NCBI RefSeq assembly: GCF_032854445.1
Contig: NC_088303.1
Span: 25,367,501 to 25,431,500 of the forward strand
Direction: 5' to 3'
Length of the DNA stretch: 64,000 nt
Source of the DNA: Liolophura sinensis
Taxonomy: Eukaryota > Mollusca > Polyplacophora > Chitonida > Chitonidae
Both the position numbers and the translations under genes were made by a program. How positions within the stretch are numbered: the stretch's first letter is position 1; the number at the start of each line of letters is the position of its first letter. This document shows positions 36,787 through 46,049 of the stretch, piece by piece. The notes under the pieces are model-generated. The model was not told the DNA's origin and did not search any database. It saw nothing but the letters and a program-made list of their open reading frames with translations.

Positions 36787-37325
36787 ATGAAAGCTTTGGC
36801 CAAAGCCCCTGCCAAGTACGCTATCCGCCGCGTGCTGAGCAAGTATTTCTCCATGCCCAAATGCCACATCCTCATCAACGAACAAAACGTATTTCTGGGC
36901 AGCTTGTCAACACGTTTAGTGGTGGGATGTGTGAGCAACACGGCTTTTGACGTGCACACAAACTTCGTCGCCTTGAATGTCGGCGGGAATTCCTGCCAAG
37001 CCCCTTACACCCGACTTCAAGACCGGGTATTTCGTCAGAACATATATGAACCTCTTTACCAACACGAGAAAAGTCTTTCCCCGACGAGGGGAACTCCATC
37101 CTTTGCACCACGATCCCCAAAGGCAAGACGCTGTTTTGTTTCGACTTGACCCCCAACCTCCACGACGATCACCATCTGAACGTGGTCCAGAAAGGCGATT
37201 TGCGCCTGGAGTTGCGGTTTACCAGGCCACTGCCGGAAACCGTTTACGTGGTGTGCTACGCCAAATTCAACAATATCATAGAAATAGACAAAAGTCGAAA
37301 CGTGCTCTGTGACTTCGCCAGTTGA
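36787..37325 (+). pseudogene. F54H12.2-like structural-type protein, C-terminal remnant
   Basis: The reading frame changes twice (near 37010 and near 37080), so no intact protein exists. Visible segments include RVLSKYFSMPKCHILINEQN (frame of 36742), TGYFVRTYMNLFTNTRKVFP (another frame) and, before the stop, a third frame with FNNIIEIDKSRNVL. I associate this pattern with the C-terminal half of an uncharacterised family named after C. elegans F54H12.2, often linked to Polinton-type elements. A capsid role is inference. The N-terminal half is absent, because the inverted repeat joins directly to mid-gene. The next gene starts 13 bp after its stop. Confidence 0.6.
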
Positions 37326-37338
37326 AAAACAAAACAAC

Positions 37339-37462
37339 ATGGACACGGTGCAATTGCGACGTGCGTTACAGGCGGACGTGTTTACCCGCGTCGTACTGGG
37401 GATGTCTACGCTCGAGACCACCTCACCAAGTGACCATCACACCCTGGGCCTGCGTCATCCAC
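37339..37462 (+). pseudogene. Adenain-like cysteine protease, N-terminal part
   Basis: Begins MDTVQLRRALQADVFTRVVL and runs to the left edge of the RT insertion. The second part of the gene resumes at 38909. The start is 13 bp after the stop of the preceding gene, suggesting a compact viral-type transcription unit. It is assigned from its position directly before the recognisable protease part and from its style. Function is lost through the interruption. Confidence 0.6.
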
Positions 37463-38908
37463 ATGGGATTTCTCTACTCTCTATACTACAATTCCTCACA
37501 AAAATCTTATTGAAAAAATATCGTCAATAATTGTCTCGGTATTTACTAAAACAGGTCACCGTTACATTAACGTCAGAAGCAATAAGGCTTTATTTAGTTC
37601 TACTATTCATAAAGGTTATCAATCAAAGGATGTTACATTATTTATTGAATTACTTGAATTTTTCATTAATAACATCTATGTGAAATTCGGGGATACCATT
37701 TACCAAAAGTGCATAGGTATTCCAATGCGTACCAATTGTGCGCCCCTCTTTTGGCAGACCTATACCTGTTTTCATATGAATACGACTATATGTAGAAATT
37801 ACTTAAGAGTAATATCTTTAAAGCTCGATCCTTTTCATTTACCAAGTGGTATAGAAGATGATCTACTGGCGTTAAATAACCCCCATATTGCTGAAGCGGT
37901 GAAGGAAATCTATCCGCCTTCATTGGATTTAAAGGAGACAACAGATAGCCTGGCTGGTACATCTTATTTGCATCTATATCTGTACAAAGACGAACAAGGT
38001 CCCCTTTCACGCCGCCTTTACGACAAAAGGGATAATTTCAATTTTGATATTGTAAATTATCCTCATTTGACTTAAATTGTGATGACTTTAATCTGGGTCA
38101 CAAGTTGTTAGTTCAAAAACTAGTTTGTCAAGGATACTCCATCAAGCGCCTTCATTCTAAAATTTTCAAATTTTACAATGAGTATAACACTCTCGTTGGC
38201 AGTTATGGACAGAGCTTTCAGAACCTCTGGCGATCTGCATTGTGATCAACCACAAAGACGGCGCTGTTATTCTTATGTACCTATCTATAGCGTTATTTGT
38301 TTTTTAACAACATAGATGGCGCTGATTGCCGAGTGTGTGGCAGCTTTTACACAGACCAGCTTTTATACAGAACAGCATGTCATGTGTAACATCATAGATG
38401 GCGCCTCTTGTAGTATAAGATCCTTACATATGAACGGGAAAGACCTAATCGTCCGTTACCCTTGAATCACAGTCTGTTCGGTTAAGGTCTGTACTGGTCG
38501 TCATTTTCGCATTGTATCTAATACCGCTTAGCCTGAGGCTATGGGCTGTAACGGCAGCCATGCTCATTACATATGCATGATGCCTTTATGAGCAGTTGCA
38601 ATCAAAGCGCGACTGAGATACCTTGTTGAATTGTTTTTTGACCTGGAATTCATTCATGGACTACGAATTTAAACATTGATATGGAATTCAAGCCTGGAAT
38701 ATCCACTGTCTGCCCGGCATCATTGAAAACTGATGACCGCTTCTCTCTTGTGTGTTACCGGCTTTATTTCCTATTTGTCTAATTTCTTACATACCTTTGT
38801 CTTTGGGAGTTAGTGTTAAACGTTGTTTTGGAGATGGATCTTGCGATTATCGACTTGGAACGGCCTTTACGGGCTACGAATGATATACGAATGTCGGACA
38901 TGACGCTT
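37463..38908 (+). pseudogene. PLE-like reverse-transcriptase element inserted in the protease gene
   Basis: Reads in frame from 37467 (DFSTLYTTIPHKNLIEKIS), through YINVRSNKALF, NIYVKFGDTIYQKCIGIPM, a frame-broken stretch, then EDDLLALNNPH (the DD of the catalytic motif is kept while its Tyr is lost) and LYLYKDEQGPL, and on to LVQKLVCQGYSIK-like sequence near 38110. Non-coding DNA follows to the end at GACGCTTATATG. The N-terminus is missing (5' truncation), and no GIY-YIG endonuclease was recognised. The 3' end is shared with 34560-34805 and 5651-5732. Dead through frameshifts. Confidence 0.8.
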
Positions 38909-39201
38909 ATATGAACACAGACACGTGACTCCGCCCCGGACAACATTGGGCAGCCGTCATCATAGACGTGTGCTCAGACCCACCCAATCTCCGGGAAGAA
39001 TACTTTGATTCGTACGGACTCCTACCCCTCCACCACGATATCATCGCTTGTCTCAATCGGAGGACACACCACTGGACGTGGAATGATCGGCGGCTGCAGA
39101 ATCTGGACAAGGCCGTGTGTGGACAATATTACTTAACCCAGCGGTCGTCCCATGGACGCTATTGCACATACGTTGGACACATCCTGCGCAACATACAATA
39201 A
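38909..39201 (+). pseudogene. Adenain-like cysteine protease, catalytic part
   Basis: Contains GQHWAAVII (catalytic His), EEYFDSYG (acidic residue), RRLQN (Gln of the oxyanion hole) and AVCGQYY (nucleophile Cys) in the order His, Asp, Gln, Cys seen in adenovirus protease-like (C5) enzymes, which mature capsid proteins. A TGA stop lies just after the insertion junction. The frame then stays open to TAA at 39199-39201. All four catalytic positions are visible, so decay was mainly due to the insertion. Confidence 0.78.
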
Positions 39202-39337
39202 CGACTTAATGCTGTTCGATTGGGTGGACCGCCAGTTTGGGGTCCAGCCCCCGGTTTTTTTCACTCCACCAGTCAGTGGGCTGTAATAACGTTCTTTCCA
39301 TGTTTTTTTCTGTTTTTTCCCTGTTCGACATGTTAAA

Positions 39338-39390
39338 AAATAAAAATGAATAAAGAGAAAATGACATTCGCATACAGTGGTTTATTGACC
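39338..39390. terminator. Opposed poly(A) signals at the convergence point
   Basis: AATAAA words on the plus strand (AAAATAAAAATGAATAAAG, about 39338-39355) and on the minus strand (GGTCAATAAACCAC, about 39379-39392) sit back to back. They separate the plus-strand cassette from the minus-strand polymerase gene, as in compact DNA viruses with convergent transcription. Confidence 0.55.
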
Positions 39391-39392
39391 TT

Positions 39393-39689
39393 CACTTCAA
39401 CACATTAGAAGGGCATGGTATATAACCGCCGGGGATCGTCAGGTCAAGTATCCAGTTAGGTGTTGCTCACACCGTCCGACAGTACTTTGCGCCTCACGTA
39501 AAAATAAGTGTAAGCGTCTTTGTGGTGTGTGTACGAATGCATGCTATTTCACCGCATACGCATACCTCGGTTCGCACCACTGGTGCTTTGGTGGTTGCGC
39601 AACACAGAGAAGTAAACGTCCTTCTCCACCCCCCACCCCCCGAGCGCTAACGTCTGTGCAGGAGAGCTTGTCTTTATTGTTCGACTCCC
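39393..39689 (-). other. Remnant downstream of polymerase, unassigned
   Basis: GC-richer than the surroundings and probably the degraded 3' end of the polymerase gene. In one minus frame a short patch reads YFYVRRKVLSDG before stops. Too decayed to annotate. Confidence 0.35.
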
Positions 39690-40910
39690 CGCCTTAGCAA
39701 TAGTATGTCACAGGTTTAACCAGTGATTCCCAGTCTCGGTCACACCAGGCCATGTAGGCGGAGTCCGTGTCCATCTCGCAGTACTGCCAGTCAGACTTAC
39801 ACCATTCATCCTATTTGCAATGGTAGGTTGTAAGGAATGGTCCTCTTGCTGCCCACCACATCGAAGGTGTCGTCATCGATTTGGTCGACGTTTCAGCACC
39901 GTTAACTTGTGCGTCTTCGTCGGGTCACCGATTTTCACATCCACATGCCGTTCTTGGTTTGTCACGGTTTTGCCATAGCCGGAATTTCCCAACAACTTAA
40001 TCGTTTCCCCGATGAGAGCCTTGGAAGGGTCGGCGTCCCCCTCTCGCCGGACTTGGGTGACGGCGTCCGCAAATGTTTGGAAGGCTCGCTCGGGCGTGTA
40101 CTCCATCACTTGGTAGACGCGGGTCACTACCGACCCGTGAGCGAGGTACCATTGCAGTAACGGGGTGGCCAGCAGAATTTCCGTGCCGAACATACTTCCG
40201 ATCAGCATTCGCCTGCAACCGGGCATGATGTCATTCACCCGTGCGAACTCCGTCATGGTGGGGCCTATGTCCTCCCTGCTCACATTGGTGTTTTTAAATA
40301 TGGGTGGACATTCCGTAAAGTCTGATTTCAGATGGTCAGGCACGAGGATGTCGCATTTGACGAAGCCAAACAACAGACCTTGTACGACAGCCCCCTCCCG
40401 CTGACCCTGTGTCTTGGGCTGTCGCTGTGACGGGGGTAAGACGTACTGCTGCAGGAACGCGTGCAAGGCCGGGTTCGTTTTCCACAGGAGAAGAAACTGG
40501 CAATCCCATATGGATTTTAGCTCGTACCCATGGGACTGGACGTACACTTCCCGGCGCAAGTCTTGAGGTGTCAACCCTCGCCGGTCGTTGTAGCGCAGCT
40601 CATCCCGGCGTGGGTGATTCAGGTGACAGCCATGATAGTGGTAATAGCAACCGTGGAACTGGAAGACAGTGGGACGTCCGTCAATGTTGGCGAACCCGTC
40701 TACGGGGAGTTGCCTATCACCGTCCTGATTCTCCGTATGATTAAGTAGACGGGATCTTGTACTCGGCGCCCGTGCACGGCTGGTTGGAGAGATCGTTATC
40801 GAAAGCGTGGCGGGGTTGGGGGTATGCCGTTTCCTCCAGCCGGGCGAGGGAGTTTGTAGTTGTAAGAAAACTTGCCTTTGGTAACGCGTCAGTCGATAGC
40901 TTTCACCCAC
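39690..40910 (-). pseudogene. Family B DNA polymerase (Polinton-like), broken
   Basis: A 345-codon frame at 39873-40910 includes an FHGCYYHYHGCHL patch near residues 84-96 (cysteine/histidine-rich, resembling an endonuclease-like N-terminal module of these polymerases) and KLLGNSGYGKT near its end, the conserved K-x3-N-S-x-Y-G nucleotide-binding motif. About 110 nt further on, in another frame, the metal-binding DTDS is at 39760-39771. A frame change between these points, plus missing sequence, breaks the gene. Protein priming is inferred from the family. It copies the element's own DNA in relatives. Confidence 0.82.
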
Positions 40911-40988
40911 TGGTCGTAACTGTAATTAGGAACCAGGTAATTTCGAATGTCCAGAAATTTCAGCCGCGGTGTGCTGAGGGCCATGTGG

Positions 40989-41250
40989 TTATTGTGTCTG
41001 CCGGGGAAACGTCCGGGCGCAGGTCGGGCACATCAACCTCGCTCTTCTCTCCTCCGCGTGGCACGTCCGCTCATGCCGCAGCCAGTTGTCCCGCCTAGAA
41101 AAGTGCCTGGCACACGTGCTGCAAGTAAATTCCCCCCCCCCCCCCCCCCAACCGATCCTCCCTTCTCGGTGTGCTGCGTTTGCTCGTGCCGCAGGCAATT
41201 GCTCCGTCTGGAGGACGTTTGGCAAGTAAACTCCCCCTTCGCCGAAGCAT
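40989..41250 (-). pseudogene. N-terminal zinc-finger region of the polymerase gene
   Basis: On the minus strand, finger-like motifs appear: CSTCARHFSRRDNWLRHERTC, a second pair beginning CPTCARTF, and a diverged third one near 41160-41225 in another frame (SNCLRHEQTQH). They probably belonged to the N-terminus of the polymerase polypeptide, which is in the same direction. A poly-C run (41129-41150) and frame changes break the region. Confidence 0.6.
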
Positions 41251-41290
41251 CTCCTCCTCCTCCTCCTCCTCCTCCTCCTCCTCCTCATCC
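41250..41290. repeat. (CCT)n microsatellite
   Basis: About 12 CCT triplets at the 5' edge of the zinc-finger remnant. On the minus strand they would encode Arg or Glu runs, an expansion product and not a domain. Confidence 0.9.
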
Positions 41291-41419
41291 CCCCTCCTTC
41301 TAATTCTCAGTATGCCATGATGGGTTTTGACGAGAGATGTACTTGTCAAGCCGTCCTATAGTGACATATTCCTCTCTCACTCTCAACCTTCTGTTTGTCC
41401 CGTCAGTGTGAACATCAAT

Positions 41420-41975
41420 GAAATTCAGGCGCCAAGACCACGTGGTCACCCATTGGTGCGTTCGCTCATGGGTCCCTCGCGCTCCTTGCTCATGGGTTGC
41501 GGATCGCGGACGTCAAAGAAATTCAGCTCTGAACGTGCCTCCCGCGTGACGTCCCGCGCCACAAGACCGCGATGTCACCCATGGGTCCGTTTGGGCGATA
41601 AGGAACTGAAGGAGCTGCACTCATTGGTCCGTCACATGCCTTGCTCTGAGCGCGGACTCAACGACACACCTGAATCGCTCAGTGATCCGTGATGCATTTT
41701 ATCCCGCCAGGGCGGGCGTCAACAATATTCAGGCGCCAAATCCGCGCGGCACCCATGGGCCAGTCTTGGCGCCAAAACCATTGGTCACCCATTGGTCAGT
41801 TTGGCGCGAATGTAGGTCACCCATTGGTCAGTTTTGGCGCGAAATGGAGCTGAAGGAGCTGCTCAACCCAAGTTTACATGCCGACGTTTTCGCTGCCCTG
41901 TCGCTCATTGGTCCGCATCATGCTCCTCGCTCATGGGTTGCGCAGCGCGGACGTTAACGAAATTCAGCTCTTTGC
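41420..41975. promoter_or_regulatory. Right subterminal region with repeated E2F-, CCAAT- and CRE-like words
   Basis: Non-coding. Phrases recur: GTCACCCATTGGT (inverted CCAAT), GCTCATGGGT, and GCGGACGTCAAAGAAATTCA with a second copy at 41948. E2F-like TTTGGCGCGAA is at 41800-41810, a stronger TTTTGGCGCGAAA at 41832-41843 and a palindromic TTGGCGCCAAAA at 41766-41777. TGACGTCC occurs near 41549. Upstream of the minus-strand polymerase gene, this looks like its promoter; the function is inferred from motifs only. Confidence 0.5.
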
Positions 41976-41977
41976 GT

Positions 41978-42085
41978 GCCTCACGCGTGTGACATCACGC
42001 TCTGAGCGCGGACTCAACGACACACTCTCATCTGCTCCTCCCTAACTGCTCCTCCCCTTACAACATCGATTGCCCGTTCTATACT
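41978..42085 (-). repeat. Right terminal inverted repeat
   Basis: Mirror of 36651-36774. It carries a one-base variant of the CRE word (TGACATCA at 41990-41997) where the left copy has TGACGTCA, and lacks the 12-14 bp insertion of the left copy. Confidence 0.9.
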
Positions 42086-42209
42086 ACTAACGCCAAGCGA
42101 GGAATTTGCAATTTCCTCTTTAAGGTCTTAGGTGTGACTGGACCCAGGATTGACCCTGGATCTACCGCTCCCGAAGCAGACCTCTCTCAACTGTGCTATC
42201 GGGGTCGGT
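42086..42209 (-). repeat. SINE family B, right half with tRNA-like head (split)
   Basis: Continues the SINE interrupted at 36650: CGCCAAGCGAGGAA, TTCCTCTTTAAGGTCTTAGG, then the head. On the minus strand the head has an A-box-like ATAGCACAGTTGAG and a B-box-like GATCCAGGGTCAATCC. It ends at the exact 13-bp duplication TCAACATCTACAG. Confidence 0.92.
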
Positions 42210-42222
42210 TCAACATCTACAG
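42210..42222. repeat. Target-site duplication, right copy (SINE B)
   Basis: TCAACATCTACAG, identical to 36428-36440. Confidence 0.9.
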
Positions 42223-42625
42223 CGCCACCATGGAATCCGCTAACTATCCCGTAAGCCGAAAATGAAATCACTTTTGTACAACGTGGTTCTCAGGTTTTAG
42301 GCTTTAAGAGACAGGCCCGATTCTTGGCACCTGACAGCATTTTTCATATAACTATGTTAGACGTATTTTAAGCATGCAGGTCGATTCCAACAAGTTCATT
42401 GTCACCAATCCATGAAATACTTATCATCCATACCCATATAGTTTTGTTTGCAAGAAATCCAAAAACTGTGATTTCCAAAGATGAAGAAAGATTAGGTGAA
42501 TAGTTGATAATAAATTTTCTCAGAAAGATATGCAAGTACATCCCAAACAATCACAGAGAATTTCTTGTTTGAGATCATTGAATAAATGATATGCTACTTG
42601 TGAAAATGCCGCTACTCTCTGAGAT

Positions 42626-42753
42626 ATGAAAGCGGTGATTCTAAACAAGTATCTCACTTGCGTTGTCGTTGTAACTGTTTCTATATCCAACGTGGCGATA
42701 TTCTTTCACGCCTTGTATATACATCTGGCCCCGAGATCAGCGGAATCATACAC
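42626..42753 (+). CDS. Possible first exon with signal anchor (doubtful)
   Basis: ATG followed by MKAVILNKYLTCVVVVTVSI and a hydrophobic stretch of about 20 residues (LTCVVVVTVSISNVAIFFHAL), then a polar segment ending ESYT just before a donor-like AG|GTATGT at 42754. The layout matches the first exon of a type II membrane protein such as a Golgi glycosyl- or sulfotransferase. No second exon was identified, so this may be chance. Confidence 0.22.
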
Positions 42754-42754
42754 A

Positions 42755-45440
42755 GGTATGTATGGAGATAAAATTAAAATACAACAATTACAAAGTACTT
42801 ACTATTTAGAGAATATTGGACTCTTTTTCCGTTTTCCCATATCTCGCACAATTACCAAATTAATGTCGGCCTTCGTGCTCAAACCCTCACTGAAAACCTT
42901 TCATAAATAAGCGTATATCCTGTTTGTTTAGCTCAGGTATCTGAAGTACGAGTCATATTCCCTTACCTCCCAAATGAATTATGGAGCGGTAAAAAAAATC
43001 ACAAATCTGAATCTGCTTACATTCTCCATTAAAGTGTAGGCTTACATAAAAGTAAAAAATATGTAAAAATTAAAAAAATGAAAGATATTCCACTAGAATA
43101 TTTCACTTAATCGACGTCGGCCAGCATTATGGTAAAAGGAAACCAAGCCCTCCTATGACCAAAAGAACAAATATCAAATGGTTATAGACCTACGGTGTAA
43201 TACTTGAACAGAGACAGGTAGTATAACTAACAAATGACAGCTAGTTAGTCTTTGAAATTACAGCCAGGTCCTCATCTTTCTGATTTATAAGGGATAAGTG
43301 TTTCATGATGATTAACCGATAATTTCTTGATTGGTTTTCTTTATTGGAATATGAGTTAACGTTACTTCGTAAAACAATCGACAAATGGTGCCAGTTTCGT
43401 ACCCATAACCTGAAAAATACATATCATCAAACCTACGCTAAAAAACCAAATATCACAATCATGGAAAACAAATAACAGGGTGACACCCACCCTCTAGCTT
43501 TAATAACCGCCGCACACAACAGTTTTTATGTTTACATCCCCACAAACACACTCCATATTCAGTTCTATTGTGCTACTGTTGACATGGCTCTGAGCAGCCC
43601 GTTACGTAAGCTAAACTCGATAGCGGCTGTCAAAGGAGATCAATACAGGTTATTGTTTACCTGCCTTCTGGCGCAATACACTTCAAAAGAGAGTTAATTG
43701 GCCGCTGCCTCAGGAGTAATTCCCAAAGCCATCAGAGAAAACGACCCTCCGGTTAGAACAAGCCAAGTGGAATGGAAACAGTTGCTCGGGTAAGCGTCAC
43801 CATTTGGGACAATTGCCTCTCCTCCGAGTTTAGGACATAACTGGTCTTTGCTGAAGTTACACGATATCGATCGAAGCGTTCAACTTACAGGTGCCCATGT
43901 ATACGGCGAAGGCGGTGTCGATTCCCTTATGTATATACATCAACCTCTTACAGTTCACAGCATACAATAAATAGATCATTTACCACAGTGTTGTTGTTTC
44001 TGATATAAAATGTCCACTAACAGGTTTAATGGTCATGATTTCATGCATTATCACGCGAGATCTGTAATACTGGAGCATAAACAGTAAACGAGAATTTGCG
44101 AGTAACGTGGTCTGATTTACTGCTCATATTTCCCATGCACTGTTAGTGTTTCATCAATTCCCGTGATTGCTTGTGGAACACACCATTCAGCTGAATGCAA
44201 ACACCAGTCACTTCAACCAACCACCAACCTACCAACAACCAACCGCCAACCAACCAACAAATAGATGATTGCTATTCCTTTGTCGGTAGTTTACACCTGC
44301 CTTCAAGCCACTTCCTGTATAGGACGGCAGTTTTTTTTTATCTGTGCAAACTATGTATACCTGGACCAAACAACCATGGTTTGCTACAAGGCTGCAATTT
44401 AAGTTTTAACATAACTCTGTTAAGGCCAAAATCGGTTTAGTATAATTAGTTTAGCAGCTTTCTTTTAATTATCCTTCAATTCATCTGAGGTCTCATAACG
44501 TATTTAATCTCCCACGGTGTCGATTGAACGTAAGTAAAATACTTTCAGAGAACACAAAGCCCTTTGTAATAAATTGGCAATCTAACCATTGCTATTTATC
44601 ACTCTTGTAGGTATTTTAAGAAATGTACAAAAACATTTTATTTCGAAAGAATATATGCGACCGTCATTTCACAACCGCTACTTATTTGTTGTCATTTGTT
44701 ACATGGCTTGTAATCAACTCGTGAATATACGTTTCTCTCCGACACTGGTACCCTAACATCATGGAGATAAGAATAAGAGACATGTTAGCTGTATCCAATG
44801 GTTAATAAGCTGGGAATGCGAAAAGGTCCAATCTTTCATGGGTCAAAATACATTTTTCATTTCTACAATCAGGAAGATAGATTATCCAAATGTGATTATT
44901 GGATACCACGCTGTTAACAAAGAGAGAATGAAACCTCGATGGTTTAATTACGTGATTTTTTGGTGTTCAAAATATGCCATGGCCATCCATATAGAAAAAC
45001 TGCACGCTTGTTAGTCTTTGTGAAAATAAAAACCACCCTAGATCTAAAGCCTTATTGTCTAATCAAAGGAATTGGATTCGGTTCACGGACAGAATCAAAT
45101 ACACTGGAATTGAATAATCAGTCTAAGAAGTTGAAACGTGTTTTATCGAGGTATGCTTTGAAGATATCAGTCGGCCATTTGTCAGAGAATACGTAGTGTG
45201 CCTGTGGCTATTTCTGACATGTGCTTAGTAAATGGGTGATCCATATGGGTGAACGCTAATACTCAATATGTCATCTGGCTTGAAATGCAACTGTTTCATA
45301 GAGACATCAGTTAATAAATCACTGATTTAGTTAATGTCTAGAAGCGTATGCATACTTGTATGCTTGGGAATTTCGTAAATAGAGCATAACAAAACATAAA
45401 AAAGTGGTGCAAAAATCAGATGAAAGAGCGTGAAAAAAGG
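42755..45440. other. Intergenic, SINE scrap only
   Basis: A short SINE A fragment at 43097-43150 (AGAATATTTCACTTAATCGA, CGGCCAGCATTATGG). Otherwise unique-looking DNA. Frames at 44195-44440 and 44960-45196 have no family signature. Confidence 0.45.
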
Positions 45441-45770
45441 ATATATATCTTTGTAAATATGATATATGTTTTTTAAAAAATATTTTTTCTTTCAAAAGAA
45501 AAGTGAATGCGAAAATATATTTGGATGGTGCTCATTTGGGATTAACTCTTGGTAAATATCGTATTTGCATAGTAGTGATTTAAATAAGATGTGATGCATG
45601 TCTAATACATTTAAATGTAAATTTGTTGTTTATATCCAAACATAATCATTTAACAGTAATTATGATGAATTTATAAACGTACTAAATATATAAATATGAT
45701 CAAAATCCATTCTGAACACATTTACTAGTTGAAAATGCCAAATTCTATGGTACAAATATATTCATTACAT
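45440..45770. repeat. Dispersed AT-rich repeat, partner of 31620-32060
   Basis: Inverted relative to the copy at 31.7 kb, sharing ATGTGATGCATGT, TTTGTTGTTTA and AAAATCCATTCTGAACACAT. The right end seems truncated. Confidence 0.55.
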
Positions 45771-45854
45771 CTTGATTTGTAGAATTATTACGCAAATGGT
45801 AATCTGTGGTGAACTTCTCAAGTCTCAAATATCCTTGGCCTCGTGAGAATCTTT

Positions 45855-46046
45855 CCAGTGCGGCCTTTGTGAATTCGTCCACCGCATGCTGTCTTCTTCA
45901 CAGATCGTACGTGGGATGGTCTGTCACAAAGCTGCGAGTGGTCATGGGTTTCACTTGGATCTACCCGGTCTCCTCCCACCATAAGGCTGGCCGTCGTCGT
46001 ATAAGTGGAATATCCTTGTGTAAAACGCCAATAAAACAAAAAAAAC
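45855..46046 (+). repeat. SINE family A copy, plus orientation
   Basis: Blocks TTTGTGAATTCGTCC, GATCGTACGTGGGATGGTCT, GTGGTCATGGGTTTCACTTG, GTCTCCTCCCACCATAAGG, CCGTCGTCGTATAAGTGGAA and TAAAACGCCAATAAAACAAA. The 5' end of the head is diverged. Confidence 0.85.
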
Positions 46047-46049
46047 CAT

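Larger units (their letters stand above)
36651..42085. mobile_element. Polinton/Maverick-like element with inverted termini
   Basis: A 5435-bp GC-rich block bounded by imperfect inverted repeats that begin AGTATAGAA, inserted in a SINE. It carries remnants of an F54H12.2-like protein (+), an adenain-like protease (+) and a family B DNA polymerase with N-terminal zinc fingers (-), the two strands converging at 39.35 kb. This gene set, with AG-starting inverted termini, is typical of Polintons and adintoviruses. No integrase, packaging ATPase or intact capsid gene is visible, and the 5.4 kb includes a 1.45 kb RT insertion, so the original body was about 4.0 kb against the usual 15-20 kb. All genes are broken. 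It could be an internally deleted copy or a short non-autonomous family. No clear 6-bp target duplication is seen. Confidence 0.8.

Noticed and set aside
40409-41303. Plus-strand frames opposite the polymerase remnant
   Set aside because: Shadows in GC-rich DNA. The conserved polymerase and zinc-finger motifs are on the minus strand.
36645-42091. A 6-bp target duplication of the Polinton-like element
   Set aside because: The flanking hexamers are AGACGT and ACTAAC, which do not match, so I do not claim one.
42150-42209. tRNA-like segment on the minus strand
   Set aside because: It is the head of the split SINE B, bounded by that SINE's target-site duplication.
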